A stretch of DNA of 64,000 nt from CBDVBE01 sp964543525 (lineage in GTDB: Bacteria > Fibrobacterota > Chitinivibrionia > Chitinivibrionales > JANQEN01), in assembly GCA_964543525.1 (NCBI GenBank), contig CAZIYW010000011.1, positions 1 through 64,000 on the forward strand. Reading direction: 5' to 3'. Both the position numbers and the translations under genes were made by a program. Positions 56,093 through 64,000 of the stretch are shown here, piece after piece; position 1 is the stretch's first letter; every line of letters begins with the position of its first letter. The notes beneath the pieces were generated by a model that searched no databases, had not been told where the DNA came from, and saw only the letters and a program-made list of their open reading frames with translations.

Positions 56093-57955
56093 ATGATCCG
56101 TTTCAGCTCTCTGGTTTTTTTTCTGTTTGTAATCTGTTCTCACGTGTCTGGTGTTGAGGTAACCACTTATAATTCCTCTATCAATCTTGCCGAGGCCATG
56201 AAACAGACCCTGTGTCCAACAACACCCTCCGGTATAACCAATTTTACTGCGAATTATACTACCATCGCCGGTGAGAGTATGGCCGGTACCTATAAAAAAT
56301 TACCTCTTATAGATGGGGTGCAGTTGGAAGACGGGGTCGTATTGACCAGCGGGAAAGCAATTGATTGTGTCGGGCCCAATGATCACGGCAGTAAAACAAC
56401 AAGTTTCGGTTATCCGGCAGATAATGATCTGCAGAGTTTAGTGGGGACAATGGTCTTTGATCCATCGGTAATGGTACTGAACTTTGAATCTGATCAGACG
56501 ATAACAGGTATAACCTTTGATTTCATTTTCGGGTCGGAAGAGTGGAAAGAGTATGTGGGAAGTCAATTTAATGATATTTTTGTCTGTCTGCTGGATGGGA
56601 GAAATATCTGTCTTGATTCCGATACCAACCTGATTGGCATTAACAGTCCGGAATTCAAGGTCGATAATCTTGACGATCACCTTGACATGCAGTATGACGG
56701 CTTCACTGTTCCGTTACGAACTTCGACCACTCTCAGCCCCGGTCAGCACACCCTGAAATTTGCCGTAGCCGATGTTTCAGATGCGCTGCTTGATGCCGGT
56801 GTATTTCTCTCTAATTTTTCATTTACCTTTTCCGGTAAAGAGGGTACCTATCCCATTGACAGCCTGCATGATTCCATTCCGCGCCTTATTGCCCACCCGA
56901 GCCCGACTGAAGAAAGACGGCCGACCCTTTACTGGCATCCGCTACAGATGCCGCAGGCTGTTTACACGATCCAGATTGACACAACCGGCACGTTCCTCTC
57001 CCCGATAGTAAGCCTCCCGGTGGCTGATACGGTATATACACCGGCTGTGGATCTGCCGATCGATACCATTTACTGGCGGGTGAAGGAATCCGGCGGCCGC
57101 TGGTCACCGCACAGTGTCTTTGAGATTATTCCTGATATGAATTTAGTACCGAAGATTATTCCGTATGTTCCCAAGGTTACCCAGAACGTTACCCCGACTC
57201 TCAGCTGGCACAGTGTGTCCGGTGCAGCATTATATATTCTTTCGATAGATGATGACTATAATTTTTCGTCGCCGATTACCACCACTCCCCTTTCCGACAC
57301 GACCTATACACCGGTGATAGCACTGCCCTATGGCCCGATATACTGGCATGTAAAATCAGATCTTGTCGACTACTGGTCTGAGCCAGATAAGATTTGGATT
57401 GTACCCGATACGATACCTTTTATTATCAGGTATAACGGCAACACTACCAGTAACGCGCGTCCTGAATTTAAATGGCACCCGGTTACCGGCGCGACATCAT
57501 ACAAGATTCTGGTGTCTGATACCAACCTTTTCTTAAATCCGATTATACTTCCTGTAGCGGATACGGTTTGTGTTCTGCCTGCAGCCCTTGCAGCCGGGGT
57601 GTGGTATTGGCAGGTTAGCAGCAGCAGGAACCTTGCACTGTTTTGTCCTTATGACAGTCTGGTTATCGATCCTTCAGAAGTTGTACCGTCTGTTTCAGAA
57701 AGTAAAAAGGGAGTGCAAATCATACAGGGGGTAAATGGGTGCAGGATAATTTTTCACAGCGCATTGGGAAATGGAATATGGGTTCGGATTTTCTCGTTGC
57801 AGGGGAAGGTAATTGCAGAGTTGTCAATCCGCACGAATAGCTTCATGTGGGATTACACTGATAAGAACGGATTGTCCGTTCCCGCCGGGATGTATATCAT
57901 GCATATAATAAACGGGAAAGAGGAGCTGTTTCGGAAGGTACAGGTTATTCGGTAA
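56093..57955 (+). CDS. Secreted choice-of-anchor L protein with repeat modules and T9SS-like C-terminus
   Basis: A 620-residue exported protein (signal peptide to about residue 20). Residues about 30-250 match the choice-of-anchor L domain: GVVLTSGKAIDCVGPND, MVLNFESDQTITGITFDFIF, GSEEWKEYVGSQFNDIFVCL. Then come three shared modules at about residues 262-348, 354-442 and 443-530, each with a PTLYWHP-like start, Ser/Pro-V-DT-Y-T core, and a PIDTIYWRVK strand. The C-terminus (about 540-620) resembles a T9SS sorting domain (GIWVRIFSLQGKVIAEL, then DKNGLSVPAGMYIMHI). It is first of four same-strand surface genes. Confidence 0.7.
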   Translation: MIRFSSLVFFLFVICSHVSGVEVTTYNSSINLAEAMKQTLCPTTPSGITNFTANYTTIAGESMAGTYKKLPLIDGVQLEDGVVLTSGKAIDCVGPNDHGSKTTSFGYPADNDLQSLVGTMVFDPSVMVLNFESDQTITGITFDFIFGSEEWKEYVGSQFNDIFVCLLDGRNICLDSDTNLIGINSPEFKVDNLDDHLDMQYDGFTVPLRTSTTLSPGQHTLKFAVADVSDALLDAGVFLSNFSFTFSGKEGTYPIDSLHDSIPRLIAHPSPTEERRPTLYWHPLQMPQAVYTIQIDTTGTFLSPIVSLPVADTVYTPAVDLPIDTIYWRVKESGGRWSPHSVFEIIPDMNLVPKIIPYVPKVTQNVTPTLSWHSVSGAALYILSIDDDYNFSSPITTTPLSDTTYTPVIALPYGPIYWHVKSDLVDYWSEPDKIWIVPDTIPFIIRYNGNTTSNARPEFKWHPVTGATSYKILVSDTNLFLNPIILPVADTVCVLPAALAAGVWYWQVSSSRNLALFCPYDSLVIDPSEVVPSVSESKKGVQIIQGVNGCRIIFHSALGNGIWVRIFSLQGKVIAELSIRTNSFMWDYTDKNGLSVPAGMYIMHIINGKEELFRKVQVIR

Positions 57956-57976
57956 GATTTACAGGCAGGTAGTCTT

Positions 57977-59920
57977 ATGAATTCATTACTACAAAAAAAT
58001 AGAATGGTAAGGATATTCATATCATTTTGCTGTGTATTGGTGATCTGCCAGGCACATGGTTTTACCGCACAAACCGGTAAAAGCGATCGCTCGCCAGGTT
58101 CAATTGTTTTCATCCTTGATGTTTCAATCTCAAATCATCAGACCGATAATAATGGAAAAAGGTTTGAGATCCTTAAAGGTATTGTAGACTCCCTTTACAG
58201 GATGGATTCTGAAATAATGATAGGGCTGGTTTTTTTTGCCGGTAATTTATGGTTTTATCCTCCTGATGACTCTCTTTTTGTAGATTTCCCCGACCATCCG
58301 GGAGGGTTTGTCCCCCTGTTACAAACCAGTGATGAGTATTCCGGGATTTATACACTTACCGATAATTTGGGGAATATAATCAGCCAGACACCCTATACGA
58401 AAAAAGGGATAGATGTTTTAAAAATGTATCTTGATACAACCAGAAGATCCTCGACTTGGGGTGTTGAGCCCAAATACCGCCCCTCTTCCTCGATTAGTGC
58501 AGGTTCGAGCATAACCGAGGCTTTTGATGCCGCAAAATACGCGCTCCTGAATTCTCCTCATGATAAAGACAGACAGTTTATCGTTTTTATAACTGATGGT
58601 GGAGGCACTACCAATAATGACTATGTTCTCGGGCTGAATACCCCTGCTACATTTACTGTCTATTACAATCCCCAGAGCCCGGATGATCTTGCCGACTTAC
58701 AGCTAATGACTACTAATATCAGTAGTAACGGCTTTTCTGCATCCAACCCGAAAAGCGATTTGTGGGATATGAGTGTTGGATTAGCTGCCCTGATGGATCA
58801 ATTGCTAAAACTTGTTTTTAACAGTAACAAGATTCCGGCGTTAATCCCGGTTGCAAGCCCGACATTTAATAGAAGGCCGGCCATGCAGTGGCATAAACCG
58901 GCTGATGCTGTCACTGCATATACACTACAGGTTAGTACAACCAGTGATTTCTCATCACCAATAGTCAATGTGCCGGTAACTGATACATTATACACCGCTC
59001 CAATAGATTTACCACCGGGTATGATTTACTGGCGTGTCCGTGGTGACGATTCTCCCTGGTCCGGTGCGAGCTCATTTGAAATCCTCGATGACCGGGTGCC
59101 TCTTCTTATACACTATCAAAGTCCCACACTCAACCGTAAACCCACGCTCACCTGGTACAAACCATCATCACCACCCACAGCATTTTACAGCATTATGATC
59201 GCGGATAATGCACAAATGACCACCCCGTTGGTAGATGCACAGGTTGCTGATACATTCTACACCTGTACCGATGCATTACCACTGGGAACAATATACTGGA
59301 AAGTGAAATCGGATCTGGTCGCTACCTGGTCGAAAATCGGCGCCTTTGATATTCAACCGGATTCTATACCGTTCCTTTTCAGATATAACGGGCAGGAGAT
59401 AACCACCCGGCGGCCTGATTTCAAATGGTACACGGTCATCGGAGCCGACTCGTATAAACTGATGATTGCCGATAATAACAGCTTTGCAAATGCAATAATA
59501 CTGCCGCTGCCCGATACGGTGTATTCAATGCAGACGGATCTGGCATTTGGTAAGTGGTTCTGGAAAGTAAGCTCGAGTAAAAACCTTTCCCTGTTCAGCC
59601 AGGTGGATAGTCTGATTATCGATATTACACCGGTAAATACCCACAACAGTAAATCAGCAGAGATATATAAAATTTTCCAGTCAGTACGTTCAATTAGAAT
59701 AATTTTTAATAATATGATAGGGCAATATACGAAGGCCGCTATCTATTCATTGGATGGTAGATTAATTACTGAATTTACACCAGCGAACTCCGGAAAAATC
59801 GAATTTGTATGGGACTACTCAAACAAATACGGTTCGAGAGTATCGAAAGGTGTTTATTTGGTTAGAATATTTCATGGTGACGTATGTGGGGTATACAGAG
59901 TACTTTTGTCAAGACAGTGA
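57977..59920 (+). CDS. Secreted von Willebrand A protein with repeat modules and T9SS-like C-terminus
   Basis: A 647-residue exported protein, with an alternative Met at 58004. Residues about 40-275 form a von Willebrand A-like domain; SIVFILDVSISNHQTDN holds a MIDAS-like DxSxS and FIVFITDGGGT a further metal-site residue. Three shared modules follow, near residues 285-375, 378-470 and 470-555 (SPTFNRRPAMQWHKP, then LPPGMIYWRVRGDD). The C-terminus (about 565-647) is T9SS-like. The gene starts 22 bases after the previous stop, so the two are probably co-transcribed. VWA domains bind protein partners through a metal. Confidence 0.65.
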   Translation: MNSLLQKNRMVRIFISFCCVLVICQAHGFTAQTGKSDRSPGSIVFILDVSISNHQTDNNGKRFEILKGIVDSLYRMDSEIMIGLVFFAGNLWFYPPDDSLFVDFPDHPGGFVPLLQTSDEYSGIYTLTDNLGNIISQTPYTKKGIDVLKMYLDTTRRSSTWGVEPKYRPSSSISAGSSITEAFDAAKYALLNSPHDKDRQFIVFITDGGGTTNNDYVLGLNTPATFTVYYNPQSPDDLADLQLMTTNISSNGFSASNPKSDLWDMSVGLAALMDQLLKLVFNSNKIPALIPVASPTFNRRPAMQWHKPADAVTAYTLQVSTTSDFSSPIVNVPVTDTLYTAPIDLPPGMIYWRVRGDDSPWSGASSFEILDDRVPLLIHYQSPTLNRKPTLTWYKPSSPPTAFYSIMIADNAQMTTPLVDAQVADTFYTCTDALPLGTIYWKVKSDLVATWSKIGAFDIQPDSIPFLFRYNGQEITTRRPDFKWYTVIGADSYKLMIADNNSFANAIILPLPDTVYSMQTDLAFGKWFWKVSSSKNLSLFSQVDSLIIDITPVNTHNSKSAEIYKIFQSVRSIRIIFNNMIGQYTKAAIYSLDGRLITEFTPANSGKIEFVWDYSNKYGSRVSKGVYLVRIFHGDVCGVYRVLLSRQ

Positions 59921-59945
59921 ATGTAGAATGTTAAGGTAAGTAAGA

Positions 59946-61346
59946 TTGAAGAATTTTATGAAAAGTAAAATTACAGTTATTAAAGTCTTTCTTTTTTTAA
60001 TCTCTGCTTTTGCCCTATCATGGGCTAAAACCTCAGCTTTAGATGATATACTATCGAAAGGCAGTCGAGTTTCCGTCATGTTTGTCTTTGACAACTCGAC
60101 CAGCATGTTTCTGTATCTGGCGAATAATCCTCATCCCAATCCGAACGATTCCGACGGTGTGCGGTATACTGTTGCGCGGGAGTTATTGGATTCTATTTAT
60201 GCACGATCGCCCTCGTCTGAGGTCGGTATTGCTGCTTATGCAACCCATCTCTATTTTGATCCGCAGGATGATCCGCTCTTTACAGCAATTGATTCTACCG
60301 GATACAATCTGCTGGGAGGATATATTCCCCTGCTGCAACTGGACAAGGCCACAACGGTTGGCAATAATACCGGGAAGACCGGGTATGACGTGTTAAAGCA
60401 GTATCTCACTTTAAAAGATTACACCTTTGTCTATCAGAACCATGAAAATATCTATAAAAATCCGGCATATGTACCCACCGGAACCCAGCTTAATCCGTTG
60501 ACCGTAGAACCTTCAGGGACAAATGTGTGGGGAGGTTTTGCTGCGGTAAAGCAGGCAATGAAAAGCAGCATTAATGAAAGGGAGTACCAGTATGCTGTTT
60601 TCTTTTCCGATGGAGAGCAGGGACATGTGGGGGATGCCGGACCAGTCGGTTTTGACTGGGATGATCTGGCATCAGTAAATGCACCAACCACCTTTGCCGC
60701 CTATCTTGATACAACCGGGATTCTATTTCAAATAGAAAACTTTATTGAATTAATTAAAGAAAACGGATATTCTATCAATAATCCAAATTCCCTGCTTATG
60801 GCCTTTCATCCGCTCCAAACCGTGCAGAAGGAACTCTATAAAAATAAAGTTATAAAACTACTGTTTAATGATATGCCGCAGGTCGCACTTATTCCCTGTC
60901 AAAGCCCGACCTATAACAGGCGTCCAACTCTTACCTGGCACACTGCAGGGGTTTCAACCTATACCATACAGATTGCACCGTCACCGGATATGTCACAGCT
61001 TATAGTCAGTGTTCCGGTAACGGATACGTTATATACTTCGCAGGTAGATTTACCTATAGACACGCTCTACTGGCGGGTGAAAGGTGACAACATGGCCTGG
61101 TCTGATATTGGCTCATTTGAAATTATTCCGCAGACCTCTATTAACACGATCAATACAGGGAATCATGCAAATTTAGTAAACAGGAAGACACAAATTGAGA
61201 TATATACTTTGGATGGTAGGTGTATCGGTAGTTATGATCAGTTGAAAACAGGATTAATTAACCGGAAGATTTCTTCCGGGATATATATAGTGAAAGTGAA
61301 AACCGGGGGAAAAATATCACTTTTTAAAAAGATGATTAATCGCTGA
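59946..61346 (+). CDS. Secreted von Willebrand A protein with one repeat module and T9SS-like C-terminus
   Basis: A 466-residue exported protein; the start may be TTG at 59946 (AAGG 9 bases upstream) or ATG at 59958. Residues about 35-300 are a VWA-like domain with MIDAS-like FVFDNSTSM. One shared module follows at about 315-395 (SPTYNRRPTLTWHTAG, then LPIDTLYWRVKGD). The C-terminus is a short T9SS-like domain (IEIYTLDGRCIGSY, ISSGIYIVKVKT). It follows the preceding VWA gene by 25 bases. The cluster looks co-transcribed. Confidence 0.65.
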   Translation: MKNFMKSKITVIKVFLFLISAFALSWAKTSALDDILSKGSRVSVMFVFDNSTSMFLYLANNPHPNPNDSDGVRYTVARELLDSIYARSPSSEVGIAAYATHLYFDPQDDPLFTAIDSTGYNLLGGYIPLLQLDKATTVGNNTGKTGYDVLKQYLTLKDYTFVYQNHENIYKNPAYVPTGTQLNPLTVEPSGTNVWGGFAAVKQAMKSSINEREYQYAVFFSDGEQGHVGDAGPVGFDWDDLASVNAPTTFAAYLDTTGILFQIENFIELIKENGYSINNPNSLLMAFHPLQTVQKELYKNKVIKLLFNDMPQVALIPCQSPTYNRRPTLTWHTAGVSTYTIQIAPSPDMSQLIVSVPVTDTLYTSQVDLPIDTLYWRVKGDNMAWSDIGSFEIIPQTSINTINTGNHANLVNRKTQIEIYTLDGRCIGSYDQLKTGLINRKISSGIYIVKVKTGGKISLFKKMINR

Positions 61347-61392
61347 TAGCGCTGCGCCAAAATTAAGTTGCGCAGGTTTATAATAAGAGAGC

Positions 61393-63450
61393 ATGTGTAT
61401 GAAAAAAGTTGTAGTATATTTCCTTTTTTTATTGTCTTACGTTTATGCTTCAGAAGAATTCATACATTATCACAATATGGATTTAATATATTCATTGGCA
61501 ATTGATAGTGATACTGTCTGGACAGGCACCTCTGGCGGAATAATTAAAAGGAATTTACAGGGCGAGATTCTTGAAACATATCTCAAGGAAGACGGCTTTT
61601 ATGGCGCCGGCACAACAGTTATTGCTGTTGATAAAAATGGCTATAAATGGTTTAATTCTTACACTGGTATACACAAGTTTGACGGCAGTACCTGGGAAAA
61701 ATTTGACACATCGGATGGTTTACTGGGAAAGAGTTCAAGTGGAATTGCATCGGACTCGAAAGGCAATGTCTGGGTAGCAATCTGGGGAAAGGGTGTAAAC
61801 AGATTTGATGGAACGAAATGGGAAGCATTTACTGAAGATGATGGCTTAATCACAAATGAAATCTATTGTCTGACAATTGATACTTCAGATAATGTCTGGA
61901 TTGGAACAAATGATGGAATAAGTATGTTTGATGGCACAAACTGGACATCATATACTGTTGCCGACAGCTTACCTGATGACTGGATTAATGCAATTACTGT
62001 CGATGACAGTAATAATATCTGGGCAGGCACCGGTGATGGAGTATGCAAATTTAACGGGACAACATGGGAAACATTAAATTCAGTCGATATCAGTTGTATC
62101 ACCATTGATAAAAATGGTACTGTCTGGGCCGGGACTCATTATTATCTGCTTCGGTATGATGGAGACGAATGGGAAAGAATCACCACAGAAGACGGCCTTG
62201 CAGATAATTATATAACAGAACTGGCTGTTGATTATAATAATAATCTCTGGGTGGGAACTGTATATCGATTGTGTATGTTTGACGGTACTAACTGGCATAT
62301 TTTCCGAGACACGAATTCTCTGGTAGATATGACAGTTAATTCAGTTGCTGTGGATAAAAACAACAACAAGTGGTTCGGTACAAGAAGGGGATTAAGTTTG
62401 TTTGATGGAATTTCATGGAAAACATATGATTCCACGAATGGCCTACCCGGTAACGAGATTTATAAGCTGCATACAGACAATGAAGGTGACCTCTGGTGTA
62501 TTGTCCGGGATGCCGGTATCTGCAAGCACGACGGGACATCATGGACCACAATCGACTCCCTGGCAGGATTCCACACAAAAGAAATTACTTCAATGACATC
62601 AGACAAGTACGGCAATATGTGGTTTGGTATAGCCGGTGTCGGGGTATTTAAATATGACGGTTCTACCTGTGAAATGTTTGATACATCCAGCGGGTTGCCG
62701 GATGGAAATGTCGGCAAAATTGCTGTCGATAACGATGGCAACCTGTGGGCCAATATGTACTATAATGGCGTGGCTGAATTCGATGGGGTAGCATGGACAA
62801 TGTATGATTCGTCAGACGGGCTTTACCCGGACCGGGTGTCTCATATAGCTGTTGATTCTTATGGTAATGTATGGGCCGGTTCCGTCTATTGGGGAGTAAG
62901 TAAATATGATGGAACCGCCTGGAAGTCATTAGTATCAGGATTGACAATCCGGGTTGAAGATATGGTTGCGGATAGAAAAGGAAATGTCTGGTTTTGTATG
63001 GAAAAGGGGTGTATTCTTAAATACAGCAATAATGGTAAGAAAACGATTAAATTATCCGACGGTCCGTATAAACTTAATACTGTTGTATATTCCGCTGCCT
63101 ATGATAACGATGATACCATGTGGTTTGGAACAGGTGATGGGGTTATTGTTCTCATTGATACAAGTACCAATAGTATAAACCAGTTGCCGATTACCGGTAT
63201 TTCTGAAAAGAGAGTATTTATTTCCGGCCAAAACCTGGTTATTAAACATAATCAGTTTAGCAACCCAAATACATCTATTTTTCTGTATACCCTGTCTGGA
63301 AGATGCGTTAAGAAGAAAGTCCTGTCCAATTGCCCTGCTGATAAAGACATCCTGATGAATATCAACGATCTGGCAAATAATATCTATATCTGTAAAGTTA
63401 AAAATGGGAAGGGAACGGTTTTTTCTGAGAAGTTTCTTGTTTGCCAATAA
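61393..63450 (+). CDS. Secreted two-component-type propeller repeat protein with T9SS-like C-terminus
   Basis: A 685-residue exported protein; ATG at 61399 (MKKVVVYFLFLLSY) is also possible. About fourteen repeats of roughly 40 residues follow the regulator-propeller pattern: FDGTNWTSYTVADSLPDD, then INAITVDDSNNIWAGTGDGV. They usually form sensory beta-propellers in hybrid sensor kinases, but no kinase follows here. The C-terminus (about 620-685) is T9SS-like (SIFLYTLSGRCVKKK, NIYICKVKNGKGTVF). A GCTGCGC/GCGCAG hairpin lies just upstream near 61352. It may be the sensing or binding member of the surface set. Confidence 0.7.
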   Translation: MCMKKVVVYFLFLLSYVYASEEFIHYHNMDLIYSLAIDSDTVWTGTSGGIIKRNLQGEILETYLKEDGFYGAGTTVIAVDKNGYKWFNSYTGIHKFDGSTWEKFDTSDGLLGKSSSGIASDSKGNVWVAIWGKGVNRFDGTKWEAFTEDDGLITNEIYCLTIDTSDNVWIGTNDGISMFDGTNWTSYTVADSLPDDWINAITVDDSNNIWAGTGDGVCKFNGTTWETLNSVDISCITIDKNGTVWAGTHYYLLRYDGDEWERITTEDGLADNYITELAVDYNNNLWVGTVYRLCMFDGTNWHIFRDTNSLVDMTVNSVAVDKNNNKWFGTRRGLSLFDGISWKTYDSTNGLPGNEIYKLHTDNEGDLWCIVRDAGICKHDGTSWTTIDSLAGFHTKEITSMTSDKYGNMWFGIAGVGVFKYDGSTCEMFDTSSGLPDGNVGKIAVDNDGNLWANMYYNGVAEFDGVAWTMYDSSDGLYPDRVSHIAVDSYGNVWAGSVYWGVSKYDGTAWKSLVSGLTIRVEDMVADRKGNVWFCMEKGCILKYSNNGKKTIKLSDGPYKLNTVVYSAAYDNDDTMWFGTGDGVIVLIDTSTNSINQLPITGISEKRVFISGQNLVIKHNQFSNPNTSIFLYTLSGRCVKKKVLSNCPADKDILMNINDLANNIYICKVKNGKGTVFSEKFLVCQ

Positions 63451-63806
63451 AAGAGATTTTTATCTTTTAACTAGTTTCTTCAATCTTCCGTGCTCCCTCC
63501 AGATCTCATGCAACTTAACTATGACGATACCGCTAATTGGGAGGTATCCCGATTTTACATCGTGAGCGAGCGTCCCAAAACTTAAATATTTTCTTATTTT
63601 TTAAATTATTGCTATAATAGAATTAACCAACAATTATTCGAAAAATGTTTTATCTTATACAGTATCGAGGTATATACAATAATAATTGTATAGCACTAAG
63701 GTGGGGACCTGTGAAAATCTGCGTAACGTGTTCCATTTCGGGCAATTACGGGATTTTTGCAGATTATTACTTTTTCATTACCGGTTTTTCAGGAAGGGTT
63801 GTTCTA
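63451..63806. other. Intergenic region before the last gene
   Basis: About 350 bases, AT-rich, with no convincing gene and no obvious repeat or promoter. Confidence 0.35.
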
Positions 63807-64000
63807 ATGAAAGTAAAATCCCCCCTTATTGTATGTATTGTCTGTTTTCCGATGAAGTTACCTACCAACTCGCTGAAAAACGAGCTGAAATTCATGTTTC
63901 CAATTCCATAGCTGAATTTCCCGGATCACCTCTTTTCGGACTGCTCGGTGAGCCAAATTTACCTGTCGATAATATAACCCTGCTTCTTCCTCCGGATGCG
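63807..64000 (+). pseudogene. Start of a secreted protein, gingipain-like propeptide, frameshifted at a T-run
   Basis: ATG at 63807 gives a signal peptide (MKVKSPLIVCIVCF). A second frame then reads SDEVTYQLAEKRAEIHVSN and SIAEFPGSPLFGLLGEPNLP, which resembles the N-terminal propeptide region of C25 (gingipain-type) peptidases. The frames join if one extra T is read in the T-run at 63845-63848. Alternatively ATG at 63833 starts the second frame, without a signal peptide. The gene runs off the right edge. The frameshift may be real or a base-calling error. Confidence 0.4.

Noticed and set aside
1..64000. CRISPR array
   Set aside because: No regularly spaced direct repeats with unique spacers were seen.

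Overview
The window is a bacterial chromosome segment of moderate GC content, with Gram-negative envelope genes (ExbB/ExbD, lipoproteins, a probable outer-membrane barrel). Several traits point towards the Fibrobacterota/Chitinivibrionia neighbourhood: a TIGR02147-type protein described mainly from Fibrobacter-like genomes, type IX secretion (T9SS)-like C-terminal domains on secreted proteins, PEGA and fibronectin-III surface proteins, and a choice-of-anchor L protein. This placement is an inference; no rRNA is present.

Layout. 1-2.5 kb: an edge-truncated Ser/Thr kinase, a pseudouridine synthase and a VanZ-like protein. 2.6-4.4 kb: a TOPRIM-like protein plus an OLD/RecF-like ATPase, a plausible anti-phage pair. 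4.5-8.1 kb: ExbB, ExbD and, where TonB would be expected, an 815-residue membrane-anchored protein with a CBM9-like domain; a decayed outer-membrane protein lies upstream. 8.5-18.8 kb: a THUMP-like methyltransferase, two lipoproteins flanking a TIGR02147 protein, a B12/radical SAM protein, a NagB-PIG-L fusion and a stand-alone receiver protein. 18.9-24.4 kb: three tRNAs (Gln, Glu, Val), a structured RNA candidate, and two adjacent surface-protein genes carrying three disabling lesions in under 3 kb. 24.5-37.4 kb: core genes thrS-infC-rpmI-rplT-pheS-pheT, zapB-like/zapA/rny, and ymdB-xseA-xseB-ispA. 37.4-41.6 kb: a lipoprotein metallopeptidase, an Ig-like lipoprotein and a probable barrel. 42-46 kb: tdh and kbl, which catabolise threonine together, separated by three truncated gene fragments. 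46-53 kb: free-methionine sulfoxide reductase, a double-STAS protein, a 185-bp MITE-like element, an AraC-like regulator and smc. 53-55.5 kb: a secreted phosphoesterase and remnants of two insertion sequences. 56-63.5 kb: four consecutive secreted surface proteins (choice-of-anchor L, two von Willebrand A proteins, a propeller protein) with T9SS-like C-terminal domains; the first three share a repeat module. The window ends in the start of another secreted protein that appears frameshifted.

The core translation and division genes are intact and conventionally ordered. The accessory material is dominated by surface proteins, energy transduction to the envelope, and degenerate or rearranged genes. 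The least ordinary systems are the ExbB/ExbD/CBM9 module, the 56-63 kb surface-protein cluster and the ATPase-TOPRIM pair. Several lesions look recent and could be either real decay or base-calling errors in a draft assembly; read-level evidence would decide.
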